Part shown: piece after piece, positions 13,901-28,203 of the stretch
Layout of the letters: the number at the start of each line of letters is the position of its first letter
Position numbering within the stretch: the first letter of the stretch is position 1
Program-made: the position numbers and the translations under genes
From: Tubulanus polymorphus
Taxonomy: Eukaryota; Nemertea; Palaeonemertea; Tubulaniformes; Tubulanidae
DNA: 64,000 nucleotides
Direction of reading: 5' to 3'
Assembly (NCBI RefSeq): GCF_964204645.1
Contig: NC_134031.1
Span: 17,543,307-17,607,306, forward strand
Notes under the pieces: generated by a model
Database searches by the model: none
Told to the model about the DNA's origin: nothing
Seen by the model: the letters and a program-made list of their open reading frames with translations, nothing else

Positions 13901-16900
13901 GGCTGAACTTTGAATGGAATTTTCCTGGTTAGTCGGCTGGCCAATATTTAAATTTTCCTGGTTAGTCGGCTAGCCATTGCGGTCTCTTCCTAAAATACAG
14001 GGCCTGGTTTTATAAACTGGTATTACTTTAAACCCGGGGCTAACTCAATTTAAAATGAATTAATTTAGCCCCCGGGTTTAAGTTAATACCAGTCTATAAA
14101 ACCGGCCCCAGTTCTTTAGCGTAGATTTCTTAGTTGATGTCAGTATACATATGCCGCATCTATCCTATGAATCAAAAACAAATTATACATAGCTTGATCT
14201 CCGTTAAAATTCAGTCGAGTTCCACTTGTAAACGTCAGTTTTATTCAGCTATCTATGAGTTGGGCTCGCACTGGTATATTAGCTACTATATACGAATTCT
14301 ATCGTCTTGTGTGTTTAGAATGATATGAATAAACGGCTGCATCGGATCATTTTTCAGCGTATCTATGTCGGCAGTTTTCGTAACAACAGGAATAACAATA
14401 ACGGCGTGGGTTTTATTACGTATTTGTTGGCTGTCAGAATTCGTTTGAATCTTCGTTGTTGAATATTCCTTCGTTCGTTTTTTATTCGCTTTAAAAAAAC
14501 AAACAAACAAAAACTAACACATGTTTCGAGATGTTTGTATCGACTGCCTCTATGTACATACGACTAAAATGTTAATCCACGACAAAATCGATCAAAGCTG
14601 ATCCATCAAATATTTCTGAATAATTTAAATGTCGTTATATAGAGAATCCCATACTGGTATAACAAGAAAGATGGATTTCGGAAATATTCCTTTAAGCTTA
14701 TAATTTATTGATTCGACGTTTTGACTACAACTTAATAGTCTATCTACAGTTTCCTAAACATTCCGGAAAATGACTATTAGGTTATTGTCGAACACTTCAA
14801 ATCAATAAATTATTAGCTTTTAAGATACTTTTCAGACTTCATCTTTCTCGTTATATCAGTGTGGGATTCTCCATATATCGTCACAACACGGACGTTCTGT
14901 TTCATCGATGGTTTGAATATCGTCGTTGACCTGCCCGGTGTAAACGTTGGAATTGTATTGAGCGTGTATTTGCAGCTTCCATCTAGTGCGCAGTGGGCGA
15001 ATCAGATACCGACCAGTACGTCGTCAGTGTCGTCGTCGTTAGCTCAAATACAGGCAGCAGAGGAAAAAGAACGTCTCGAACGAGAGGAGGTACGAAAATG
15101 GAATTTGACTATTAATTTTGCAAAAAAAAAAGCCTGGCAAACTCGGGGAATTTGGATGTGTTATTTTTCTTCATCGATACTTGGTTCATGAAAAATGAAT
15201 AAATTTTAACACAAATTAAACGCAAAAACTCCTGTTATGACAATGAGAATTCAGGGAATTTGTAAATTGTCGGAAAGTGGCTGCCCGGGATAAGCATCAA
15301 GATTAGATTAGTTTTTATCGTGTCAGTTGTTTATGATGACACGAAAAGTCAAAATCTTCAATAATATATATTAAGAATTGGCTGAGAAATGTTATCTGCA
15401 CTTACTGCACATACTCATTTGATTACATATGACCTTATGAAAGAAACTCATCAAAGATCCATGTGCGTGTTTTTATACCAATCTTGTTTATTGCAGCGGA
15501 ATCGTATTGAAATGCAGCAGCGACAACAGGTGCATGCGATACAACAACAGATCCATCAGCAGCAGCAGCAACAGCCAAAAACATGGGGACCTGCATCACC
15601 AGTGGCTGCTAGGTATGTACTAACAAGACGCCTTGTTGAATGATTACGAGCTATGTAGGTAGATTTGTTAGTTTTCAATTTATCCCAACGTCTTGTTAAT
15701 TCTGATAATACCGTAATTACGGTCTTCAAAAATTCTTTGGAAAAACTTTGTACCAGAGGTACAACCAGTAGTCTTGAGTGTTGTTGATTGATTGTTTTGA
15801 TAGTAACAATGGTGCTAAGTCATTAATGGAAATACAGCAAGAACAGGCGAAACAGTTAGAAAAAGAACGAGGCCGACAAATGAAACAACAACAAACTAGG
15901 GTAATTAATATATACTAACAGTTCGTTCATTTTGATAGTTTAGTCATGAACAAATATGAGATTTGATTCAAAACATTTAAACATAGGTGGATGTGGACTT
16001 CAACGAATTGAATCTTATTTTCCATTGCAGGCAGCTATGTCACTGGCATCTGTTACGGCTTGGGGCAGTTCTGCCAACTCGGCCACCTGGGCGCAAGAAG
16101 GTGCTTGGGGTAATGCCGCCAAATCTCAGAACTTAGGTTTCTGGGACGATGCCGTGAACACCGTCAACAAGAAAAACTCGAACAAGATGTCCGGGGCCGG
16201 GTATGTCTTCTGCCCAATTAGAGGGAATATCTCTAAATTTTTGGATTGACAGGATTTTAATCGGTTGATTTCAATTTATTTTTCATTGCGCAGTGACTTC
16301 CCATCATTGGGAAAATCTAACACTAACACGAGCAATGCAGTGAACTCGAACCAGCAGAGCAATAAAAAGTCTAAAGCTTCTCAGAAAGAAGAGGTATGTA
16401 CCGGGTTCATGTATTTACATATTCCAACACTATATAGGCCACTGACTTGGAAAACCAGAAAAACTCGAGGAATCAGAAAATCTAAAAAGATCCCGCATAA
16501 ACTCGGGGAATTTAACTAATTTTGCAAAACCGTATAAACTCGGAGAATTCAGATATTTTATGAAAAATCAATAAATTGTAACATTCTAAACCAAGAAATC
16601 CCTTGGGATTTACTCGGGGAATTTTGTGTTGTATCATAAAAAAATGCGGGAATTTGAAGATTGGTGGAAAATGGCGCCACCCTGATGAGTAAACGCTTAT
16701 ATATTGTTCTAGGAGGCTGTGCAGAAACTTTTTAAAGCGTCGACTCAGAAACCTAAAGACGAATTTCATCAGTGGTGTGAAAATATGCTTCTCAGCATGC
16801 AGACATCCGTCGATGGTAAGACAATAGTTATTTAATATTTAGATGTGAAATTTAATCGAAATTTCCAGTTCACCATCGCGCTGTAACCTAACTTTCATCT

Positions 16901-18086
16901 CAATAAGTTGAATACCCACTATACAGATTTTAAAGATTAAAAACAAATTAATTTCTCAAGAATTGCAATCAAAATATATACATGACGTTTCGAACTCATC
17001 ATAGGTGTGAGGATGATTAGTATCTGTTCTCCCCCGTCAGAATGTGGCCATTCTACCAACGGCTTTCATCTCATTTCAGTCCCGACGTTTATTGCGTTCT
17101 TGATGGAAGTCGATTCCCCGTACGAGGTGCACGACTACGTGCGTTCGTACCTCGGCGAGACGAAGGAGGCGAACAACTTCGCGAAGCAGTTCCTCGAACG
17201 ACGCAGTAAACATCGCAACCACGCCAAAGTGTCGAAGGAGGTAATGTGGACATCACCTCGCTTCTATTATACTTGAGGTGAATCACATTTGCGTTACCGT
17301 AGTAAGGGCTCGTTCGTATATCATGCGTCGATATGATCCCTATGAGCTATGTCCAGACTATGGTAAAAAAAAACGAGTACAAGCGGGGTTTGATTCGTTT
17401 TATATCACTCGCCTCTTTTACTCGACGTTATATTCGATAACGCACGAAACCGGGAGAGGCTCGGGATGAATATTTGTGTTGAGAAATTATAGGTAATATC
17501 GCAGGTAACTGGTATGATATCTATCGAATGGCTTTCGTGCACGGGTTCGGTATTTCTTTCTCGACTGTATCACAGAGCTGCCAACTGTTCCTGATTTGCG
17601 GTATTCGTTACCATTTTATAACGAGAAATACTGATTTGATTTGTTTGATGCATACAGAAATATGAAAGACGTTACCGAGGGTCTTATTTTTGATTACTGA
17701 TTAATTTTAACATTTTCTTTCATATTTCAATTTGTTGATCTGATAGCATTTCTCAGAGGTTGGCAGCCCTGTTATTAGTTTATTTGTTTGCATTTACAAT
17801 TTTCTGACGATATCGTAGAATTGATGTCACAATATCACGCTCTAACTGTTTTCTGTTTCAGGATGCTATGTGGGGTCCGGCCCCGGCCATTACTCCTCGC
17901 GAGTTACGCAATAACGACAACGATGCCAAGTCGAAAGCGGCGGCAATGGCCGCCGCAAACGCCGCGGCCATCGCTGCCGGTAAGAAGAAAAAGAAGATGC
18001 AGAAAGTCGACAAAAGTTTCCTGGGGTTCACGGTGCACGCGGCACCCGATCGCGTAAACGTTGGTGAAATCGAAACCACCGAGTAA
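4914..18086 (+). CDS. GIGYF2: GIGYF, GRB10-interacting GYF protein (4EHP partner)
   Basis: Scaffold that joins the cap-binding repressor 4EHP to mRNA-silencing factors; vertebrates have two paralogues, so the symbol means GIGYF1/2. The product is 1388 aa. The 4EHP motif [12 protein letters not shown] is at residues 39-50. The GYF domain ([14 protein letters not shown], then [11 protein letters not shown]) begins near residue 570, followed by Gln-rich and long charged helical stretches and the conserved C-terminal [14 protein letters not shown]. Exons: 4914-4945, 5039-5267, 5733-5847, 5934-6054, 6281-6510, 7022-7159, 7241-7323, 7700-7798, 8027-8650, 9631-9715, 9807-9908, 10026-10087, 10318-10514, 10945-11196, 11287-11363, 11450-11565, 11640-11687, 12124-12451, 12800-12873, 13637-13705, 14976-15089, 15497-15612, 15804-15900, 16031-16200, 16294-16393, 16713-16815, 17080-17240, 17862-18086. 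Phases close throughout. Alternative splicing cannot be excluded. Confidence 0.96.
7367..7635. mobile_element. hAT-like MITE copy in GIGYF intron 7
   Basis: It begins CAGGGTGGCCACT and ends GGCCACACTG, with the same internal phrases as the 239-514 element (CTGGAAAAGTCAGGGAAT and similar). It lies inside the intron between exons ending at 7323 and starting at 7700. Confidence 0.6.
8688..8818. mobile_element. Short Tc1/mariner-like MITE in GIGYF intron 9
   Basis: The ends TACAGTAGACTCT and AGAGTCTATTGTA form inverted repeats and are bounded by TA, as for Tc1/mariner elements. It is about 131 bp with no coding capacity. Sequences starting ACAGTAGACTCC near 22518 and 25518 look like diverged relatives. 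Confidence 0.5.
9038..9595. mobile_element. Large foldback element (about 250-bp inverted arms) in GIGYF intron 9
   Basis: The left arm from 9038 (CTAATGTCTATTTATTAAT) is repeated in inverted orientation up to 9595 (ATTAATAAATAGACATTAG). The arms match almost base for base over about 245 bp around a short spacer near 9290-9335. No ORF is present. The transcript would form a very long hairpin in the intron just before the first GYF-domain exon. The near identity of the arms suggests recent insertion or arm conversion. Confidence 0.8.
10190..10310. repeat. Dispersed repeat with ACCCAATTAGGCGG core
   Basis: Core phrases TTTTTTACCCAATTAGGCGG, CGAATTAGAA and TTTGCTTACAAA(A/T)CCAC recur with decay near 7840-7910, here, 12610-12720 and, inverted, 25515-25685. 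It looks like an old non-coding transposon family. Element ends were not resolved. Confidence 0.45.
11821..12095. mobile_element. hAT-like MITE copy in GIGYF intron 17, left end decayed
   Basis: The interior reads CTGGAAAAACTGGAAAACTC and CAGGGAAT, and the right end reads AGTGGTCACCCTG, matching the family at 239-514. The left terminus is not clear. Confidence 0.5.
14000..14109. repeat. 110-bp palindromic element
   Basis: The left arm GGGCCTGGTTTTATAAACTG and right arm CAGTCTATAAAACCGGCCCC are inverted copies, as are the inner parts GGTATTACTTTAAACCCGGG and CCCGGGTTTAAGTTAATACC. The element forms a single long hairpin. It lies in GIGYF intron 20. It resembles short palindromic MITEs; no protein or target-site duplication was identified. 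Confidence 0.6.
14638..14875. mobile_element. MITE with TATAGAGAATCCCA ends (copy 1)
   Basis: The left end TATAGAGAATCCCA and AACAAGAAAGATG is inverted at the right end as CATCTTTCTCGTTATATCAG and TGGGATTCTCCATA. The interior holds ACGTTTTGACTACAACTTAA and TAGTC-type inner repeats. A second copy lies at 50442-50663. Similarity may continue slightly into the right flank (CGTCACAACACGG against CGACACGACACGG). Confidence 0.65.
16437..16684. mobile_element. hAT-like MITE copy in GIGYF intron 25
   Basis: It begins GGCCACTGACTTGGAAAACC and ends GCGCCACCCTG, with repeated AACTCGGGGAATTT interior phrases as in the other family members. A further decayed copy (15113-15292) lies in intron 21. Confidence 0.5.
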
Positions 18087-18641
18087 AAAGGCAAAGTTCT
18101 TCTTCTTCGCTGCCGTTCAAAATCTATTTCTGATAATCATAATTATTATCATTATTATTATTAACCTGCATTTGGTTTGTTTTAAATGAGTTTTTATCGA
18201 ACGTTTAAACCGAAATTATCAATTGATGCGAATTATTGTAATATGATGCGTTTTTTTCCTCTTCTCTCTCGCGGGGTACCGGTTCGTAAATTCGTAAACG
18301 AAAATTGTACAAAGAAATTATCGATTATTAACGTTGGTTGCCGTGGTCGCGGACGATCCAATGATGAACAGTGTCTCGTTATGTGCTCGGGTGTGTATGT
18401 TTAAACGGAGTGTGTCCGCATTTCATGGTCATTTGTTACTTGTTAATCCATTTCATCGTAAATCGTCAATCGAGTCTGCGATTCAGAGCGATAAGTGCAT
18501 TGTATAGCCGTACATAATTAGACTCACAAAGAGTCTATGCATTTCTCTGGCTTTTTGGTTCTTATGCGAATATAAATGCATTCGTATCTGGACTAGATCG
18601 GTTGGCGTCATCACTGAGTGAGTGTGTGCGTGTGTGCATTC

Positions 18642-18647
18642 AATAAA
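18642..18647 (+). terminator. AATAAA polyadenylation signal for GIGYF
   Basis: An AATAAA hexamer about 556 bp after the GIGYF stop codon, followed by T/G-rich sequence (TTATGTTCTGTGTACAG). It would give a 3' UTR of roughly 0.6 kb and put the hairpin array at 19053-19523 outside the shortest GIGYF mRNA. Confidence 0.55.
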
Positions 18648-19052
18648 GATTTTCAGTTATGTTCTGTGTACAGCAAAGTAAACTTCTGCGACTGGTCGTT
18701 CAATCTCGGACACTTTTCCATCAGAAACAAAAGCCTCCAAAGTTTTTAGCTTTGTGTCGTTATTATGCTCTTCAAGCGTTCTAAATTTTCAACGTCATCA
18801 GTTCAAATTAAGACCATGCACGGATATATTATCTTTAATAACGGTTGGCGCGTCTGCTGTGTTTGCCATGTGCTGAAAACGGGGCGGATTAGTCGATAAT
18901 TTGTCTCGGAACATGTAATATATAGAATGTATATTTTGTTAAGCTGATATATGACGCTCCTCCTCCGTTTGATTAAGCGCAGTCATTTTTTTCTCCTCTC
19001 CACTTCATAGCAATTCTGACGAATTGAAAATGCGCGAACGTGTGGATGAAAC

Positions 19053-19523
19053 GACGATTGCGACCTTTTTTTATCGGTCTTCGTCTGAAGCGCCTGACTG
19101 TGTTCTCGAATGTGTGAAATATATTTGATTGTTTTAAAAGCGCATAGGATGATTGCGACCTCGATGACGGAGGTCTTCTCCTGTGCGAATACTTACAAAC
19201 GTTGAAATGATTGCGACTATTTCGAGGTCTTCATTTCACTAACGATGTACATATTAATCAATAGCTCTCACTACTACTAACTCCGCCGGTGTTCGGCGTA
19301 TTTCCGGATTTTTTCTGAAGCGATTGCGACCCCTTCGGGTCTTCGCGCATCAGTCGTCGAATCCGAAGTTATTACCGAAGTTCCGAGGCGATTGCGACTT
19401 CGGGCGATTGTCCGAGGTCTTCGTCTCTTCGTGGCGTAAAGCTTTTCTCACGCCGCGACGCCATCTATCGCGAAAGATCTATAACTCCGAACGATTGCGA
19501 TTTCGTTGCCATCGAAATCTTCG
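19053..19523 (+). ncRNA. Array of six covarying RNA hairpins with a shared UUGC/U internal loop
   Basis: Six units each read, on the plus strand, outer stem - GA - TTGC - GA - inner stem-loop - TC - T - TC - outer stem. Positions: 19053-19085, 19141-19187, 19200-19244, 19315-19353, 19385-19427, 19492-19523. The nucleotides around the asymmetric loop (GATTGCGA and TCTTC) are invariant, while the stems differ but still pair. Inner stems are GACC/GGTC, GACCTC/GAGGTC, GACT/GGTC, GACCC/GGGTC, GACTTCGG/CCGAGGTC and GATTTCG/CGAAATC. Outer stems include GAAATGA/TCATTTC and GAGGCGA/TCGTCTC. Compensatory change across six copies argues for selection on RNA structure. It could be an extended GIGYF 3' UTR element or a separate non-coding RNA. 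I do not recognise the family, and the transcribed strand is inferred. Confidence 0.6.
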
Positions 19524-20120
19524 CTTGGTACGCGAGAAAAAACTTCCTCGCGGAAAAGAAGTGTGCGTACTTATATTGTAAATTTGGAAGTCTGTTATGT
19601 GGCGATTGTGTGTTGGAAGTTATGCATTCTCAGCCTACGCAGGGTACTCGTGAATTACACGACCAATACGACCCCCATTTCTACTGAAGTGGCTTAGATA
19701 TGATACACTTGGAATTGAATTTGTTGATTTTCGAATGTTAACATTCATAGATTCAAATTTTATCCCACAACATGGAATTGGGCTTTGGTCACTTAGTTAT
19801 TGCTCATTTCATACATGTGTATTAACATTTCCTCCACATTTCAAGATGAATATTTGCTATCAATCACTTTGGACTTCAGATTAGAATGATTACTATAGTT
19901 ATATCATAGTCGAGTTATTTTTTTGCCAAACTTGGTCATAACAAACTTTCTAGCCCCAGAATATTTTGGCAGAAGTTTTCATTTATTTCTTGAACGTATA
20001 TTGGGTATGTCTTAATTTCCTCGTAATGTTATCGAGTTCTAATCAAAATTTTAAGATCGAAACAAGTTAAGTGTTCATTGTCTGGCTTGTTGACTTTTCG
20101 CGTTGAGGACCACTTCGTAA

Positions 20121-20373
20121 CCCTTTCGGTGTTGATTAATTGATACCCAAAAGTGCTGGAGATTTTGAATTTAAAAGAATTCCACCCATGTTGATTAACG
20201 GGCATGCCATCTACACCGCGGCTCTGTGTATCATTAGTTACTAATGCTTCACTATGTTTGACAGGTGTTGCCATTTTTCAATGGAGATTAAGCTAATTAC
20301 TTGAAACATCAGTACACCGCGATGCTGTGTACTAGCAAAATCCATCACTGATTTGTACGTCGCACTGTAAGGG
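20121..20373. mobile_element. piggyBac-like MITE, reverse copy of the 52836-53159 element
   Basis: The ends CCCTTTCGGTG and CACTGTAAGGG are inverted repeats. Read on the minus strand, the interior shares TTTTGCTAGTACACAGC, GCGGTGTACTGATG, ATGGCAACACCTGTCAAAC and TAGTAACTAATGATACAC with the 52.8-kb copy. Flanking bases are GTAA and TTAC, a decayed form of the expected TTAA target. Confidence 0.6.
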
Positions 20374-22262
20374 TTACGATCGAGTAGACTAATCGGAAAT
20401 GAACTATGTTCAGTTCTGGGACCGAGTTCTGGAAATTGCTTGGGATTGTGAAACAAACTGCTCAATCCCATTCAGTGCTGCAGGTCTCTTGAATTGTGGT
20501 AGGCTTCCGAACTGCGATGGCTGTTAATGTAATTATTACAGATCTGTTTGATACGTATGATTGATAATAATGAAGAATTGTTGACCTATTTACTTCAGTT
20601 TTAAGAGGTTCTTTTTTTACAAAAATCTGAATAAATCGGAAAATAATGAATATTTGAAAGCTGTTCCATAGAATTTCATCAGAACAGTTCGAAAATGTAA
20701 TGAAGCTGTGTACAAAAAAGTGAAATGTATAAAATAAAGATAAATTGATTTAACATTGATTTCGAGTCTAATTACTGCGGGATTTTTCTTGTTATGGTTT
20801 ATGGAAATTTCTTCCATCTCTGAAAGCAGAATTCCTTCTACTGAGAATATTCAGTCTTCCAGAAGACCACAAGGACCAACACACCATTAATTATAATCAG
20901 TATTTTACTAACGCAGTAGTTTGCACTTTTCTCTGATCTCATGGGACCGATAAATTTCAATTACGGTATGTCATTGTCATGCACTAGGACATGTTTATTG
21001 CTCAGTTGCGTGTTTGACTTAATCAACACCCAAGGGAGTATCCACATTACCAATACTGACTAATATTTTTCAGATAATCTGTATTCAATAAGTAGCGCTT
21101 TCTGACATTGTTGTGAAAATTAAGCACAAATCGAAGCCTTTATTTCTTTTTCCAAAAAGTAGCACTCAAGACATATGACAAACCATGGATAGGTTTCAGT
21201 GACTATCCACCCGTTCCTTTCTAAATTTATCTTCACTAGACTGCATGCTGTATAGCAGAACTACTGTCATTCCTCGCCAAGTGAAGAAAAACAAAAGTTT
21301 AACAGGAATCACCCATGTTTATTTTACATTGACTTATATTTATATACTTTACATATTACATGTACAAACACAGTTCACTATGTATAGATAGATATATCAT
21401 TAAATAGGTAGCCTTTACTTATATTACAGCAGATGCTTGAGATAGTTCTAAGACCTTTCGGGCAGAAGGTTCCAGAATAATTTTGTTCCATCCGCTGCTA
21501 GAAGGCTCGTAGAAGAGAAACCAAACAATTGAATATCTCGATGAACAACTGAGTACAAGTACTGACAAGGATGAAGCGTAAATCAGCCCTAGGGCAACTG
21601 GGTTTGTAAGAGGCGGTAAGGTAAACCAAAAAGCACAAAATCGAATACAAATCCAATTGCAATCATTATATCTCATATTCTACCAACTGATCAAAGTATC
21701 GTTTATATTTCTATACGTCATATAGTTTCAACTAACATAGATTTACGATTGAACTAAATATGAGTTAAAACCCAGTTCACAACTATTTTAACTGGAAACT
21801 GGCTTTCATTATCATTTTTATTATGTATATTATATTTCATATCTTTAAGTAACGAGGTGCTTATGGGTATATGGAGATAATTGCATGGTTTGAAGGCAGT
21901 TTTCATTCGTTAGATTATGAGCACTATGAATTATTTAAGAAAGGACCCGCACTTTCGATGAATGATGGTAATCACCTGGTCAGTTAAGGGATGATGTACT
22001 ACACAATACATTTTCAGCAAGAGAGAAACATCAGACACAATAATTTTTTTCAAGTCACATCAGCACACAGAATCGTCGCGTCCGCCAGAGGGTGAAAAAT
22101 CCGGCGAAAAAATGCTACATAAGTCATGTCAAATCTGAAGTTGTTTCTTATCACCTGCACAAACCAATTTAGAATACGACTGTTGTTTCTATATCTAACA
22201 TCATTGTTGGGTTTTTTAAAGTTCTGTCTCTCTCACTCGCGGTGTCCGAGCAACTCCCGACA

Positions 22263-26988
<4,726 letters not shown>

Positions 26989-28203
26989 ATGGCTCAATTG
27001 TGGACATCACTGTTACTCATTATTTCTTCGGTTCCCATCGTATCCTCAGCAATGTCACTACCTGTGCTTTATGTTGAGGGAACGCACTACGAAGTGGCTC
27101 GCGAGATAGGAACAACTTTCAAAGAGCGAATTCTCGAATTCTATCGCCTCAACGAAGACCTGAAAGCAGTTCTAATACCATTCGTTGCCACGAAAAGAGG
27201 TAAACAGATCTATACCGATTACGTTAAAACAGTGAACGCCACCTATCCGCAATATCTGGATGAAATGCGGGGTATCTCGGACGCGACGGGTATCCCGTTT
27301 CTTCACGTATTCGTTTCGCATATGGCCGCCGAAATCGAGGCATTCATGGCGTTAGAACCGCTTGACGATTGTAGCGATGTCCACATCGTCAACTCGCATC
27401 TGACGATGATCGCTCACAACGAAGATACAAATCCGCTGATAAAAGATCGTGGCTACGTCATTAGTGCCAAGATAAAGAACGTTAACCCGCGTGGGTTACT
27501 TACCGTCGCGGAAGAACGATTTACGGCTTATTCGTACCCAGGATATCTTCAGGGTAACACTTTCGCTTTTACCGGTACTGGTTTAGTTCTAACTGCTAAC
27601 GCTCTGTATCCAAAATATCCGAAAACCGGACGCAAAATTCCTCGTTATGTATTGAATAGAGCAATTCTATCAGCTCAAAATATCGTAGATTTGGAAAGAA
27701 TTCTGAAGAATGTGAATTATGGTTGCGCATTCGGTTTCAGCGTCAATGCAGCTGACTTTTCTAAATTGCCGGTCACCGCTACATATAATTACGAAGTTGC
27801 GCCATCAGACGAAGCGAAATCCATAGTCAGCAAGATTACGATCCGACCTGAAAGGGCTCGTGCTAGCAGAAGTACGAATATCGGATACTATTACCATTTC
27901 AACATGTACGACCATTACCAAATCGAACAAAACCCGAAATCGATCACAAGTTCGCAACATCGCAAAGCACGCGCGTTTAGACTACCAGTTCCTCGTAGCG
28001 ATGACGACGCCCGGGTCATACTGGGAGACACGCTCGATAGAAAGTACCCTATTTACCGGACACCCCGACCAACCGATCCTGGGTGTACTGTAGCGACTGG
28101 AGAGTTTGACTTGACCAATTGCAAGCTGTCGATTTATAAAAGCAATCCTAAAACCACCAAGATACCGTTGGTCCAGATAGAAATACCTTGCAACAACACT
28201 TGA
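26989..28203 (+). CDS. Tan-like secreted C45 hydrolase (beta-alanyl-dopamine/carcinine hydrolase family)
   Basis: Intronless, 404 aa. The first in-frame ATG (26989) starts a clear signal peptide (MAQLWTSLLLIISSVPIVSS), so it was preferred over non-ATG extension upstream. The body matches the peptidase C45/acyl-CoA:6-APA acyltransferase-like Ntn hydrolases that include Drosophila Tan: VEGTHYEVAREIG near the start, MRGISDATGIPF, LDDCSDVHIVNS and the later MIAHNEDTNP. Family members self-cleave to expose a catalytic cysteine; residue 128 (DDC/SDV) fits this place. Known relatives hydrolyse N-beta-alanyl amines such as carcinine, but the substrate here is inferred only from family. The gene lies tail to tail with DNase II. 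Its 3' two thirds are duplicated as a pseudogene at 31809-32507. Confidence 0.85.
   Translation: MAQLWTSLLLIISSVPIVSSAMSLPVLYVEGTHYEVAREIGTTFKERILEFYRLNEDLKAVLIPFVATKRGKQIYTDYVKTVNATYPQYLDEMRGISDATGIPFLHVFVSHMAAEIEAFMALEPLDDCSDVHIVNSHLTMIAHNEDTNPLIKDRGYVISAKIKNVNPRGLLTVAEERFTAYSYPGYLQGNTFAFTGTGLVLTANALYPKYPKTGRKIPRYVLNRAILSAQNIVDLERILKNVNYGCAFGFSVNAADFSKLPVTATYNYEVAPSDEAKSIVSKITIRPERARASRSTNIGYYYHFNMYDHYQIEQNPKSITSSQHRKARAFRLPVPRSDDDARVILGDTLDRKYPIYRTPRPTDPGCTVATGEFDLTNCKLSIYKSNPKTTKIPLVQIEIPCNNT

Larger units (their letters stand above)
18087..22262. other. Region between convergent GIGYF and AP2M1
   Basis: It holds the GIGYF 3' UTR and AATAAA (18642), the hairpin array (19053-19523), a piggyBac-like MITE (20121-20373) and otherwise AT-rich sequence without a recognisable exon. 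The AP2M1 3' UTR should occupy the right end. Confidence 0.6.

Noticed and set aside
19324..19581. 85-codon open frame across the hairpin array
   Set aside because: It follows the repeated GATTGCGA...TCTTC hairpins; the RNA pairing explains the sequence better than a protein.
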